A stretch of 43,500 nucleotides of DNA from Cryptomeria japonica (GCF_030272615.1 NC_081415.1:235115303-235158802); one strand, 5' to 3'. Counted from the stretch's first letter, positions 1 to 10,975 are shown. Notes: generated from the letters alone by a model not told the origin. A program made the numbers and translations.

Positions 1-59
1 CGTGGCATGTAAAAGGCATTGGAAGCATCTTCTACAACAAATGTAACATTGTAGAATTG

Positions 60-900
60 TTTCCCCCTCTGCCAGTCACCCCTCCAATCTCCCAAAATCT
101 CATCCTTGCCTGTTGCGTGGAGAGTGAGATGTGTAGAAAACTGAAGCATCCCAGACTATGCCAATGAAGCCGCAAGATTTCAATGGGGACATAATTCTAG
201 ACTCAACCAAGATACAGATGGTGTTTTCGAATTCAGCACGGTTATTGAAGCAGATTAGAAACCATGAAAATGAAGTATCCATTCCTATGCAGCAGTCATT
301 TTGCTGGTAACATGAAATTGATGGCAATGTGGCATAAGAAATGCATTAGACTTCTACAGCAAATCCAAAGTCTCTCCCTGCGTAGAATATGTCTGGAGGA
401 GTTTGGAAGGCTTCAAAACATTAATAAAATAAAATATCAGTCTTCTTCTCCCTACGCAGTCACCGTGGCATGTGAAAAGGAATGCAAAACTCCAGATGCA
501 AACACAAGTCTCCCCCCTGCGTGGATGGTGGAGAAGGAATATGGAAGTTTTCAAAGTGTTTAAAACATAAGGCATCTGAAACATGGCAATGTGCAGCAAG
601 CAGCATGGTAAATGGGGAAATGCGTTTAAGTTATAAAACAAAACTTTCAGCCATTACAACTTAATGGTGTATGGTTCTCCTCCCTCTGTGGCAAGTAAAG
701 GAAACTTAATGAGTCCTTGAACAAATGCATTTTGGCAAGTTTAAAAAAAAATGCTATGACTATTGTTTTAATCCCTTTGCGTGGCAGACATGTTGAGGAT
801 GGTAATGAAGGTTTTAAAAAAAATAAAATAAAACAAAGCTTCAACAATGAAACCTCCAGCATCCTCCCTTGCAGTGTGGCATGGTTGGAAAGACCATTGA
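60..900 (+). repeat. Degenerate 60-90 bp tandem repeats in the upstream part of the LTR
   Basis: A motif close to CTCCCTGCGTGGCATG recurs near 373, 448, 511, 680, 771 and 864, with weaker copies near 61 and 108. Each is followed by a purine-rich stretch resembling GGAGAAGGAATTTGGAAGG and a TTCAAAAC-like stretch. Spacing is mostly 60-95 bp, once 169. The same array is present in the right LTR (7920-8760). Position upstream of the putative promoter would fit enhancer-like U3 repeats (inference). Confidence 0.6.
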
Positions 901-1108
901 TTTCCAAGCAATGACAGAAAACGCCATTAAAAGTCTCAGACAATGCTTCAAAAATGCATTCCCAGGCATAATCGAGGTGACAAAGGAGTTGACTGGATGG
1001 CGACTAGGTGGACTCCATGCAGGCATGCTTCCTGAGGCAGACAGGCAAAATTTTGTAGAGGAAGGCCGGCTTAACGAGTGAGTAGGTTCGAGATGGATCA
1101 ACGGTGCG

Positions 1109-1159
1109 CGCTATTTCGCGAAGGGAAGATGCACGTAGTTTAAACCCCGTGAAATAGCG
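1109..1159. repeat. Inverted repeat (hairpin) in LTR
   Basis: GCGCTATTTCGCG at 1108-1120 pairs with CGTGAAATAGCG at 1148-1159 with a single G-T type mismatch, leaving a loop of about 27 nt. It is conserved in the right LTR near 9108-9159. It lies between the putative promoter zone and the LTR end. Confidence 0.55.
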
Positions 1160-2558
1160 AAAGTGAATGAGAGCCGTCCACGTGTCGTGATAGGTGGCAG
1201 TCCAGTGGTGATGATGTGGCGCTGAGGTGGTGTACACATGGCGGCCAACTGGCAGTGACAAAGCAGATGACGTGGCAGTGATGAGGTGTCATCCCAGGTG
1301 GCGTCCGGTCAACCCCATTGACCAATCGGAGGTCGCCACGTGGCAAGGCATCAGAGCACAAATGGAGGCAAAAATTAAAATTAAAATTGTTTATTATATA
1401 GTTTAAACTATATTAATAAATGAAAAATTTAAATGATGGTGCACATTGGGGAATTAATTCGCCTAGGACTCAATTTTTGGCCAAAATATAAAGTATTATA
1501 TATCGCCGGAAAGCTCTCGGAGTGAGGAATCGGATTATGAGGTTAATTTTGACAAATGTGGGATATTTTGGAGGCAGTTTCCATGGGAACAAAATTCAGT
1601 TAGAGAGGAGACACTTGGCAATTTTCAGTTGTAGATTTGACTCTCTTCCCTCTCCTTCTTATTCCAAATTCTTCTCAGTTGTAAGGGTTCCAGAAATTTG
1701 GAAAATGCTCCAGATTTGATGGTTTCCACTTTCTGAATTTCAGGACCCAAATTTGTAAATGCTTTTGGTTTGTTTCAGGGTACAGAGGATTGCAATGCAT
1801 TGTTGTAAATGTGATCTTAGTTGCAGGTCTTGCTTGTGTCAGGCATGAGTAACTTCCCATGATATTGTCTCTGTGTATGCATTTAATTGTTATGAATTGA
1901 ATCCTCAAGGAGGCTTATAATTTGTCATCTCAAGGAGATTGTATGATTGTTTGTAGGCATTCTTCAATGAAGAGTTTAAATTCTATAATCAGTCATAAAC
2001 AATGGAATGTGTCCCAGATCTGATAATTTTATGAATGGATTGAATAGTGCATTAATATAAGGTATTGATGCATGAATATCTTGTTTAAGGAAAACAAACT
2101 TGCATCTATGATTCATATTTGTAGTTCTGTGAGTGACTCTGTTGCCTAATGAACAAGGCACTAGTCTTTGACAAATTTGGGAATGGTCTCAGATATACAT
2201 TTTAAAAGACAAATCTATTTCCCTTTATGTTTAGGGGTTAATGTTCTATCCTTCCAAAGCTTTATTTCACCTATTATTTGTATAAGATCCAGCCCATCTG
2301 TACATGTTACCTAATTTTGTGAGCTTGTGGAATGGTTTGTCTGCTCATTGTTGATGCAGTCTTATGTTTGTGATTGTTGTATTCAATGCATCAAAAGGGT
2401 GTCCCCCCCTAGGTCTAGCAGAACCTGAAATGCAGGAGGATCATTAGGATCCTATGTTATGTTGTCCCAGCCCTGAAGTGTTTCATTGATTGAGATTGGC
2501 TATCTCATAGATAGATTTGCAGGTGTCTTGGGTTATCACTTTTGGTGAACAACAAAAA

Positions 2559-2576
2559 TGGTGACTCTGCTGGGGA
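2559..2576 (+). other. Primer binding site, tRNA-Arg type (element A)
   Basis: TGGTGACTCTGCTGGGGA lies four A residues after the LTR end. It differs at two positions from TGGCGACTCCGCTGGGGA, the complement of the 3' end of plant tRNA-Arg as I recall it. A tRNA-Arg primer is known for Ogre/Tat Gypsy elements. Confidence 0.7.
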
Positions 2577-3322
2577 GTTCATGGATCTAAATGTTTGATT
2601 GATGAGGTCAGAAGTTGAGTGTATCCTTGGTTCTATCAATTTCATATCCAGCCAGTCTGTCCATTATGTATGCACAAAGTGTGAAAGTGAATTTATGAGT
2701 TAGAAAGTGTTCCTTGTTCTGGATCTGCAGAATGATATGTGTTTCATATCATATTTTATGAAGGAGTAACAATGAATGCATGGTTGAAAGTTGTAAGAAG
2801 TTCTTTCAGCTGTATGCAAATTTTTCCCCAATTCCTTATTGGGTGGCGACTCTGTGGTTCATACCAGTATTGAACAACTTGGAAGAGTGTTTGTTGTAGT
2901 GAGATCAAAGGAGTAAAGAGAATTAAATTTGTGATTGAATGGTTCTACTGTTCAAAATATCCTCTATGCAAGAGGTGGCGACTCTGATGTAAAAGATAGT
3001 GCTAAAGTGTGAAGTAAATCTCCAGATCTACAAGTCTTATAGCTGCAAATCTCCAGGTATTTTTCAGAGGTTTCAAATGCAAGAGATCTCTTCTGAAAGT
3101 TTGAATGTGTAATGTCGTTTTCCCATTTAGTGAGCAACACTAGTTTAGAGGGAAAGAGAGGATCTCAAAATTGATTTGCATATCTATGTTGCTAAAATAT
3201 TCAGTGTATGTTATCCTCCGTAGTATGCAAATGTGGAAGAACTTTATGTCAAGTAGTGTTATGAATAGATCAGTATAAGGATACTTGCTTGAAGTTTTCT
3301 ATCCAAGATTTTATAATCATTT
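2577..3322 (+). other. Untranslated leader of element A with PBS-like repeats
   Basis: There is no coding sequence between the primer site and the Gag ORF. The decamer core of the primer site recurs twice: GGTGGCGACTCTG near 2844-2856 and again near 2974-2986. Both copies match the tRNA-Arg complement better in their first ten bases (GGCGACTC) than the true site does, but diverge afterwards. Confidence 0.6.
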
Positions 3323-5095
3323 GTGGGAGTAGGAAAAATGAGCAATAAAGATTTTCAGTCTTGTGTATTTCCATATAGAGCCATGCCTAGTGAAGTGTCA
3401 CAACCGTATAATAGGAGAAGTTTCATCATGAACCATTATGCTGCTCTAAATTTCAGAGATATTCCGGGTTACCCAAATCCCATACCTATAGAAATTAGAA
3501 AGTATTTGCCAATTTTCCGTGGGAAGAAATCAGAATCAGCATGTCAACATGTTAAAAGATTTTCAGATTTGATAGGAGAGTTTGAAATTTGCCAAGAAGA
3601 TGTATGCATGAAATTGTTTATTCAGTCATTGAAAGAGGATGCAAGAGATTGGTTCTCTTTTTTACCAGTGAATTCTATTACCTCATGGGAAGAATTGATT
3701 TCAGATTTCATGGATCAATTCGATGAGAAGGTGAGTGATTCTGACTTACTGAAAGAGTTCACTTATATACAAATCAGGGAAGATGAATTGGTACCCACAT
3801 TTAACATCAGATTTTCACAAGCTTTGTCCAAAATTTCTAGAAAGTATAAACTCGATGATAAAGTATGTCTAGATGTTTACATGAGTGCATTTGATGAGAA
3901 GATGGGTTTCCTATTGAGAAACAAAGAACCCAAAACCTTGTATGAAGCCTTTAACACAGTTAGGGATATGGAAAATAACTTGAAGTTTGGAATCTCGAAG
4001 AGATTCATGTCTCCTATTGTTTCTTGTCAAAGAACCTTCAATGGTAAAATACCATGTGAGTCTCAGCAAATCATTCCGTGTCTAGGTGCATCAAGCTCTG
4101 CAGTTCCGAATGGTTTTGTTGATGCATGTGTTTCAGAGTTAAATGAGAGTCAAGAACCTTTGTCATTAATGCCAATTGTCTCTTGCAGTAGTGATGGAAT
4201 GATTAGTGGGAAGCATTGTGAAAATGTTGATACAGAGACAGATATATACAAGGGATATGTACCATTTGATTTGTATGCCGGTTATGCTGATTATGTGACT
4301 GCCAATTACCAAGTGAATCATGCATCTCTCCAGGATAATATTAATGAAAATAATGATGGTGATGACCATCAATCTTTACATGCTGCTGATGTATTTGATG
4401 TTGAAATTCCAAATACAAAGGGATTACTAAGTGTTGCTGTTTGTGCAAGCGAAAAAGTGCCATATGATGAAAATCAGAATTGTTTGGTGCGAACAATAGT
4501 TGATCCTCTTTTAAACATTGATGATGTCAATTGTGTTGAGGATGAAGTAAATGTTTTTTCAAATTTCACTTCAGATTTTGCTTCTTGTAATCATGTTGAT
4601 AATCTTTCTTTTTTGAAAGATATGCACAATGTTAATTTAGAAAATTGTAATGGTACACATGATTGCGATGAAGATATAGCACACATGGATGGACAAAAGT
4701 TTATGGAATCTCACATGGAACAACAAAGTGCAATGCAAGTCCAGAAGATTGCAGAACTTAAGAAAGCTCTTGAAGTTGTGGATAAGAAAGTTCAAATGTT
4801 GGAGAGCCTTCGAGCTATTGATGAAGACCTTCTGAAATATAGTGAAGAGGATTCTTCGGAAAAGGACTGTGAATTGAATGTTTGTATACTTGATGAACAT
4901 GCTGATCTAACAGATGGTTTTATGATAGAAAGATTTAGTGAACATGTTGAAAACTCATCAGATGAAGTAAATTGCAGCGATGTTCATTTTCATTCTTTGG
5001 CTGATGACGAGTGTTCAATTGGTGAAGAAGATCAGTTGTGGCAAGATAAGTTTGACTATCTTGATTTTCTTAATGATAGTAATAGGATGAAATAG
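3323..5095 (+). CDS. Gag-like polyprotein of element A
   Basis: 590 residues. Residues about 61-222 fit a Retrotrans_gag capsid domain: a start like PIFRGKKSESACQHVKRF, the usual Gag signature around residues 105-135 with DARDWFSFLP and SWEELISDFMDQF, then a FNIRFSQALSKI segment. The rest (about 225-590) is strongly acidic and rich in D, E, N, C and H, with a likely coiled coil at about 463-497 (IAELKKALEVVDKKVQMLES). No CCHC zinc knuckle and no protease motif are visible. The start is the first ATG of the frame; a second, at codon 6, is equally possible. The stop at 5093-5095 is created by a 16-bp tandem duplication, so the ORF was formerly longer. Known for the family: Gag forms the cytoplasmic particle that packages element RNA. 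Whether this tail has a role is unknown. Confidence 0.8.
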   Translation: MGVGKMSNKDFQSCVFPYRAMPSEVSQPYNRRSFIMNHYAALNFRDIPGYPNPIPIEIRKYLPIFRGKKSESACQHVKRFSDLIGEFEICQEDVCMKLFIQSLKEDARDWFSFLPVNSITSWEELISDFMDQFDEKVSDSDLLKEFTYIQIREDELVPTFNIRFSQALSKISRKYKLDDKVCLDVYMSAFDEKMGFLLRNKEPKTLYEAFNTVRDMENNLKFGISKRFMSPIVSCQRTFNGKIPCESQQIIPCLGASSSAVPNGFVDACVSELNESQEPLSLMPIVSCSSDGMISGKHCENVDTETDIYKGYVPFDLYAGYADYVTANYQVNHASLQDNINENNDGDDHQSLHAADVFDVEIPNTKGLLSVAVCASEKVPYDENQNCLVRTIVDPLLNIDDVNCVEDEVNVFSNFTSDFASCNHVDNLSFLKDMHNVNLENCNGTHDCDEDIAHMDGQKFMESHMEQQSAMQVQKIAELKKALEVVDKKVQMLESLRAIDEDLLKYSEEDSSEKDCELNVCILDEHADLTDGFMIERFSEHVENSSDEVNCSDVHFHSLADDECSIGEEDQLWQDKFDYLDFLNDSNRMK

Positions 5096-5109
5096 TAATA
5101 GGATGAAAT
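5078..5109 (+). repeat. 16-bp tandem duplication that terminates the Gag ORF
   Basis: AGTAATAGGATGAAAT occurs at 5078-5093 and immediately again at 5094-5109. Sixteen bases shift the frame by one, and the junction itself spells the TAG at 5093-5095. Confidence 0.85.
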
Positions 5110-6068
5110 CTGATGGATGTGAAACATGAAAAACTGATGATTGTTCTAGCCACGTTTCAATTTCTTCTTTGTCCGATGAAGATGATTGTGATGATCGAAT
5201 GGATGGTGTCTTTAGCAATTTCGCTAATGTTCTATTCAATGCTGATATAGATACGGACCAACCACTTTAGTGTCATAATGTTCATGAGGGGATTCTTCAT
5301 TTTGTTTCTAACCCTTTGTATGAAGAGATAATTGATCAGCCAGATGTTATAGATGATGAACCACTCCATAATATTGATGGAATTCCAAACAACAATAGCA
5401 TGGGTTGTAAAAATTTATTTCATGATGAAGGTAAGAGGCATGGATTATGTGATGACCATTTAAAACCACAAATGAAAGTGTTTTAGGTGGATGTAAGCCT
5501 GAAAAAGAAAGAGTTAGCTGAGGATTTGCTTCAGCTGGAGGTATGCATTATTTTCCATGAATGAGATGTTGAGAATGCAGAGGTTTTCAGTTTGATAAGC
5601 AAGGATAGTATGAGGTGTGATCAGCATAGTGAAGTATCACATCCGGATGGTAATGTTCATGTTCCTTGTTTGCATCAGCTGGTTAGTAGTGTCCCTCATT
5701 CTATTAATTTAAATGGTAATAAGACATGTGTTGATAGGAAATACAATGTTGAAAAAGAGTGTTTTATTTTTCAAGTTCACCATGGTGATGTCCTTGCAAA
5801 TGATAGAGTTGAGTGGGACAGTGAAAGGTATGTCAGCTTGTGGGAATGCCTCTATAGTGATTTGTCTCATGATTTTACTTGTGTTGAAATAGTGTGTGAT
5901 CACAAAGTTCAAAATCAGACCAAAGGTATGCACACTAGCTGTTTCAGTAATGAGACAAAAGAGGTTGATTATAATGATCATGCTTAGTTGTTACTAGAAG
6001 GTGCCTTTGTTTTGATCAATATGTCAGGTGATGAGAATCAGATTTTTGATAGAGGTAAATGTTTGTAA
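5096..6068 (+). pseudogene. Degraded downstream part of the acidic Gag-tail coding region
   Basis: Past the duplication, coding-like sequence of the same acidic D/E/N/H-rich composition continues, interrupted by several stops (for example at 5268-5270) and at least one frame change. The longest open piece is 131 codons at 5592-5987; it is rich in H, C and D and has no recognised domain. I see no protease or polymerase motif. This is best read as the eroded C-terminal half of the same protein rather than an independent gene; the 131-codon piece could be chance. Confidence 0.5.
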
Positions 6069-7590
6069 GTGGAGCCGTTGTGATCAATAATGAGTTAGTT
6101 TTATATTTTGTACAGTTGCTTTGCTTTCTGTTGTGTGGTTTTCAATAAGGTGCCCTGCTGTTTGGGTAGAATAAGGAAGCCCTGTTTTGAGAAGAGAAGA
6201 ATTGAGAGAAGAATGATCCATTTTCGGGTGGTCTGCTTAACCAAAGATATCTGGATTCTTGTGTTGATCTTGCAATCAACCATCCCCAATCAGAGCCACT
6301 ATTGGGAATAATTAAAATTGAGTCAAGTTTATAGGCCCATTTCAAAAATTTGCCCGGCATTTCCGAATGATTAAAATAAGTTAGTTTGAATAGCCTAGTT
6401 CGAAAGGGGGTAAAATGGAGCCAGTTGATTTTCAGAGGGTAAGGCTCGGGATTCATGTCCCACGCCTTTCATTTGGCCTATTTAGTGTGTTGCAACTTTC
6501 AGAATTTAGTTTGGAGAAGTTTATCAAGTACCCATTTTGAGGGGTGAGCTGAAAGTGCATTCTAGGCACAAGTGCAAATTTTATTAAGTAGCCTACTTTG
6601 CGTGTTTATATCTTTTTCCATGTTTATTATCATGAATAATTTCAAAATGGATTGAATTTAATGCATAAATGTGAGTCAACATGCAAAATTTCAAGTCCTT
6701 ATGAATCCATTTGCTTAGTTTTCAAAGCTCAATCCGTTTGTAGTTTGTGATGTTTGCACAAGTGTAAAAATGTCCTGGTGAGCGTCATGTCAGAATGTTT
6801 GTTCCGGGCTAATGTTGGTATAAATGGTGAGCTAATTTTCAAATTTCAAGGCTCTACCAATCCGTTTGATCGGTTTTCAAAAGAGCTCATTTTGCCATCA
6901 AATTCAGTTATCCGCATTTCCAGTGTTATATCAATTAATGTAGCCATTTTGGTGAGCGCGCCGTTTGCATCCTGTCAGTCGGGTGATCGAACTGAGAATT
7001 CAAAGATTTAATATGTACTTAAAGGTACCTATGTTCCGAATTTGAGAGCCTATGGAGGTCATTTGATATTTTTGAGAAAGACATCATGTGTTGCCAGAAC
7101 ATTGACTTCATCAGGTCCGCAGTGTCGACAAAGCCAGTTGGCCGTTTTCGGAAATTAATATCTCTTCACTCGGGACTCATCTTGAGAAACCATTTGGTAG
7201 ATGTCATCCTTGTATATCAAAGTACATGCCTTTCAGATGGCGAGCTCCAGAAAGGTGTTTTGACAGGTTTGAAAATTACGTCTTCGCGATTAAATGCGAA
7301 AATTGTGGCGTAATTGCCTGAAGGATGTAAAATGCAATTTTATGATCCGAAAATAGTGCCGATCGATTCCAGAGGTGTGTTTGAGGTCCGTGAAGCATTC
7401 CAGGGGTCAGTTGCATGAAAACAAAAAAAAAAATTAGTCGGACCCACTTTGGGGCCCGACCTGGCTCATGCCTGTGCATTTTATTTTTATGGCGACAATG
7501 TTCTTAGTGCATAACTTCATGATGCATAAATATACGGAAGTGCATAGTAATGTTACTATAAATTCTTTTTGAATATTCTAGTCTTGGTAT
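6069..7590 (+). other. Non-coding 3' internal region of element A
   Basis: No coding signature on either strand. A weak internal repetition is visible: CAAATTTCAAG-type blocks near 6684 and 6838, each followed by GTTTTCAAA and later GGTGAGCG. The stretch has short ORFs only. Confidence 0.5.
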
Positions 7591-7604
7591 GGGAGAGGAA
7601 GAGA
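7591..7604 (+). other. Candidate polypurine tract of element A
   Basis: GGGAGAGGAAGAGA is directly followed by T and then TGGCATGG, so the 3' LTR would start at 7606. The left LTR start is outside the window, so this boundary cannot be tested here. Confidence 0.45.
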
Positions 7605-7605
7605 T

Positions 7606-10551
7606 TGGCATGGTCAATGAGACAATTCCCAATTCGGAAAGAGTATATTTTAGAGAGTAGAGAAGTCCTTTTCTACTCTGGCAATAGACAATTTTCAGAA
7701 TAAAACTTATGCATTGGCAATTGAAAAAGAAAAAACACAGACCGTATAATTACCAGCAACAATCAATCTTCAATTCCTATTATGCTGTGAGTTGGAGTGG
7801 GCATTTAAATACTTCCAAGCTGAAAATACCAAATTTATTCTTGATGTGTGTGGAGTGGCAGCGTGGCATGTAAAAGGCATTGGAAGCATCTTCTACAACA
7901 AATGTAACATTGTAGAATTGTTTCCCCCTCTGCCAGTCACCCCTCCAATCTCCCAAAATCTCATCCTTGCCTGCTGCGTGGAGAGTGAGATGTGTAGAAA
8001 ACTGAAGCATCCCAGACTATGCCAATGAAGCCGCAAGATTTCAATGGGGACATAATTCTAGACTCAACCAAGATACAGATGGTGTTTTCGAATTCAGCAC
8101 GGTTATTGAAGCAGATTAGAAACCATGAAAATGAAGTATCCATTCCTATCCAGCAGTCATTTTGCTGGTAACATGAAATTGATGGCAATGTGGCATAAGA
8201 AATGCATTAGACTTCTACAACAAATCCAAAGTCTCTCCCTGCGTAGAATATGTCTGGAGGAGTTTGGAAGGTTTCAAAACATTAATAAAATAAAATATCA
8301 GTCTTCTTCTCCCTACGCAGTCACCGTGGCATGTGAAAAGGAATGCAAAACTCCAGATGCAAACACAAGTCTCCCCCCTGCGTGGATGGTGGAGAAGGAA
8401 TATGGAAGTTTTCAAAGTGTTTAAAACATAAGGCATCTGAAACATGGCAATGTGCAGCAGGCAGCATGGTAAATGGGAAAATGCGTTGAAGTTATAAAAC
8501 AAAACTTTCAGCCATTACAACTTAATGGTGTATGGTTCTCCTCCCTCTGTGGCAAGTAAAGGAAACTTAATGAGTCCTTGAACAAATGCATTTTGGCAAG
8601 TTTAAAAAAAAATGCTATGACTATTGTTTTAATCCCTCTGCGTGGCAGACATGTTGAGGATGGTAATGAAGGTTTTTAAAAAATAAAAATAAAACAAAGC
8701 TTCAGCAATGAAACCTCCAGCATCCTCCCTTGCAGCGTGGCATGGTTGGAAAGACCATTGATTTCCAAGCAATGACAGAAAACGCCATTAAAAGTCTCAG
8801 ACAATGCTTCAAAAATGCATTCCCAAGCATAATCGATTTGTCCCACATTGGCTGGGAAGTGTAACTTTTTGGTATTTAAATATAAGGCTCCACCATACAT
8901 TAATGTCAAAGCCTTAAAGGCTTTTGACAGATGGTGCCTATGGGTGCCCAAGGTGGGCCCATGCATGAGCACGCTTCCCGAGGTGACAAAGGAGTTGACT
9001 AGATGGTGACTAGGCGGACTCCACGTAGGAACGCTTCTCGAAGCAGACATGCAAAATTTTGTAGTCCGGCTTAACGAGTGAGCAGGTTCGAGATGGATCA
9101 ACGATGCGCGCTATTTCGCGAAGGGAAGATGCACGTAGTTTAAACCCCGTGAAATAGCGAAAGTGAATGAGAGCCGTCCACGTGTCGTGATAGGTGGCAG
9201 TCCAGTGGTGATGACGTGGCGCTGAGGTGGTGTACACATGGTGGCCAACTGGCAGTGACAAAGCAGATGACATGGCAGTGATGAGGTGTCATCCCAGGTG
9301 GCATCCGGTCAACCCCATCGACCAATCGGAGGTCTCCACATGGCAAGGCATCAGTGCACAAATGGAGGCAAAAATTAAAATTAAAATTGTTTATTATATA
9401 GTTTAAACTATATTAATAAGTGAAAAATTTAAATGATGGTGCACATTGGGGAATTAATTCGCCCAAGACTCAATTTTTGGCCAAAATATAAAGTATTATA
9501 TATCACCGGAAAGCTCTCAGAGTGAGGAATCTGATTATGAGGTTAATTTTGACAAATGTGGGATATTTTGGAGGCAGTTTCCATGGGAACAAAATTCAGT
9601 TAGAGAGGAGACACTTGTCAATTTTCAGTTGTAGATTTGATTCTCTTCCCTCTCCTTATTCCAAATTCTTCTCAGTTGTAAGGGTTCCAAAAATTTGGAA
9701 AATGCTCCAGATTTGATGGCTTCCACTTTCTGAATTTCAGGACCCAAATTTGTAAATACTTTTGGTTTGTTTCAGGGTACAGAGGATTGCAATGCATTGT
9801 TGTAAATGTGATCTTAGTTGCAGGTCTTGCTTGTGTTAGGCATGAGTAACTTCCCATGATATTGTCTCTGTGTATGCATTTAATTGTTATGAATTGAATC
9901 CTCAAGGAGGCTTATAATTTGTCATCTCAAGGAGATTGTATGATTGTTTGTAGGCATTCTTCAATGAAGAGTTTAAATTCTATAATCAGTCATAAACAAT
10001 AGAATGTGTCCGAGATCTGATAATTTTATATATGGATTGAATAGTGCATTAATATAAGGTATTGATGCATGAATATCTTGTTTAAGGAAAACAAACTTGC
10101 TTCTATGATTCATATTTGTAGTTCTATGAGTGACTCTGTTGCCCAATGAACAAGGCACTAGTCTTTGACAAATTTGGGAATGGTCTCAGATATACATTTT
10201 AAAAGACAAATCTATTTCCCTTTATGTTTAGGGGTTAATGTTCTATCCTTCCAAAGCTTTATTTCACCTATTATTTGTATAAGATCCAGCCCATCTGTAC
10301 ATGTTACCTAATTTCGTGAGCTTGTGGAATGGTTTGTCTACTCATTGTTGATGCAGTCTTATGTTTGTGATTGTTGTATTCAATGCATCAAAAGGGTGTC
10401 CCCCCCTAGGTCTAGCAGAACCTGAAGTGCAGGAGGATCATTAGGATCCTATGTTATGTTGTCCCAGCCCTGAAGTGTTTCATTGATTGAGATTGGCTAT
10501 CTCATAGATAGATTTACAGGTGTCTTGGGTTATCACTTTTGGTGAACAACA
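7606..10551 (+). repeat. 3' LTR of element A
   Basis: From 7862 on it matches bases 1-2554. It ends in GAACAACA at 10551, after which similarity to the left copy stops (CTGTGCATT here against AAAATGGTG there). The start at 7606 is inferred from a TG after a purine tract, giving about 2946 bp. Confidence 0.8.
8837..8981 (+). promoter_or_regulatory. LTR segment with TATA-like box, absent from the 5' LTR
   Basis: These 145 bp are present only in the right LTR. They hold TGTCCCACATTGG near 8839 and TTTAAATATAAGG at 8875-8887, an arrangement typical of plant LTR core promoters. CGA occurs at both edges, and the last part resembles sequence just downstream (ACGCTTCCCGAGG against ACGCTTCTCGAAG). 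Both facts suit a deletion in the left copy rather than an insertion in the right. Confidence 0.6.
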
Positions 10552-10860
10552 CTGTGCATTATCATCAATGGCATTATCACCCAAGTCGATTATATCATTT
10601 CGGCTAACTTGGGTATCTACCAGATAATCTTCTTCAAGATCATCCTGATCTGAGATATCAGGTTGGCCGTCGTCTTCAACATGCGGTGTAGGTGGAAAAT
10701 TTTGTACTTGTACTTGTGATGATGTACCTTCCTGATTTTCACCAGTACCACAATCTTTTCCAATGCCAAAGTACGAAGACAACGTTCTGCTTTTTGTTGG
10801 CCTCTCCTGGCCTTCCCCACATTCAGGTTTCCTACCCCTCTTCCTGTTCGACATCTCCAA
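10552..10860 (-). pseudogene. First coding exon of a transposase-like or nuclear protein, cut by element A
   Basis: On the minus strand an ATG at 10858-10860 opens about 103 codons that run straight into the LTR at 10551; further residues come from LTR sequence. The N-terminus is basic with a nuclear-localisation look (NRKRGRKPE), followed by TLSSYFG and an acidic stretch (ISDQDDLEEDYL). This order resembles the start of hAT/ZMYM (TTF-type) proteins, which often open with a basic patch and a DSFF/SYF-like motif, but I cannot identify it firmly. The rest of the gene should lie left of element A, outside the window. The upstream intron and TATA box support a once-real gene. Confidence 0.4.
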
Positions 10861-10870
10861 TGAAATAAGG

Positions 10871-10953
10871 CTGCCAAAAAAATATCAATTTTCTGAAGAA
10901 GCAATAATAGACTATAATGTATAATATACCACTTCAAAAATATGATCGCTCAC
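10871..10953 (-). other. Probable 5'-UTR intron of the interrupted minus-strand gene
   Basis: Read on the minus strand, CCTAAAG|GTGAGC at the donor and TTTTTTTGGCAG| at the acceptor enclose 83 bp. The acceptor is ten bases upstream of the ATG at 10860. Both sites fit plant consensus. Confidence 0.4.
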
Positions 10954-10975
10954 CTTTAGGCTTTAGGTCACTAGC

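Larger units (their letters stand above)
1..2554 (+). repeat. 5' LTR of element A (truncated by window start)
   Basis: This is a direct repeat of 7862-10551. Base 1 matches base 7862, so the true start is upstream of the window. It ends in GAACAACA, satisfying the usual CA end. Compared with the right copy it lacks a 145-bp segment containing a TATA-like box (8837-8981) and has about 9 extra bases near 1058. ORFs read across it are not conserved coding sequence. Confidence 0.88.
1..10551 (+). mobile_element. Non-autonomous Gag-only LTR retrotransposon (element A), left end outside window
   Basis: The first 2554 bases are repeated in direct orientation from 7862 to 10551 at about 97-98% identity by eye. 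The left copy ends in ACA and is followed 4 bp later by a tRNA-Arg-like primer site, so these are the 5' and 3' LTRs of a plus-strand element. Only a Gag-like ORF and degraded acidic coding sequence lie between them. I find no aspartic protease, RT, RNase H or integrase motif in about 5 kb, so this is a Gag-bearing non-autonomous element that would need enzymes from another family. The primer type and Gag style suggest a Ty3/Gypsy, Tat/Ogre-like ancestry (inference). The right flank begins CTGTG. The matching left target duplication is outside the window. Confidence 0.85.

Noticed and set aside
6142-6456. 104-codon minus-strand ORF in the internal region of element A
   Set aside because: No recognisable motif, opposite to the element's coding strand and surrounded by non-coding sequence; length within chance for the composition.
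8676-9101. 141-codon minus-strand ORF within the 3' LTR
   Set aside because: The corresponding left-LTR sequence is broken by indels and the ORF spans the length-variable segment. It is not conserved as protein.
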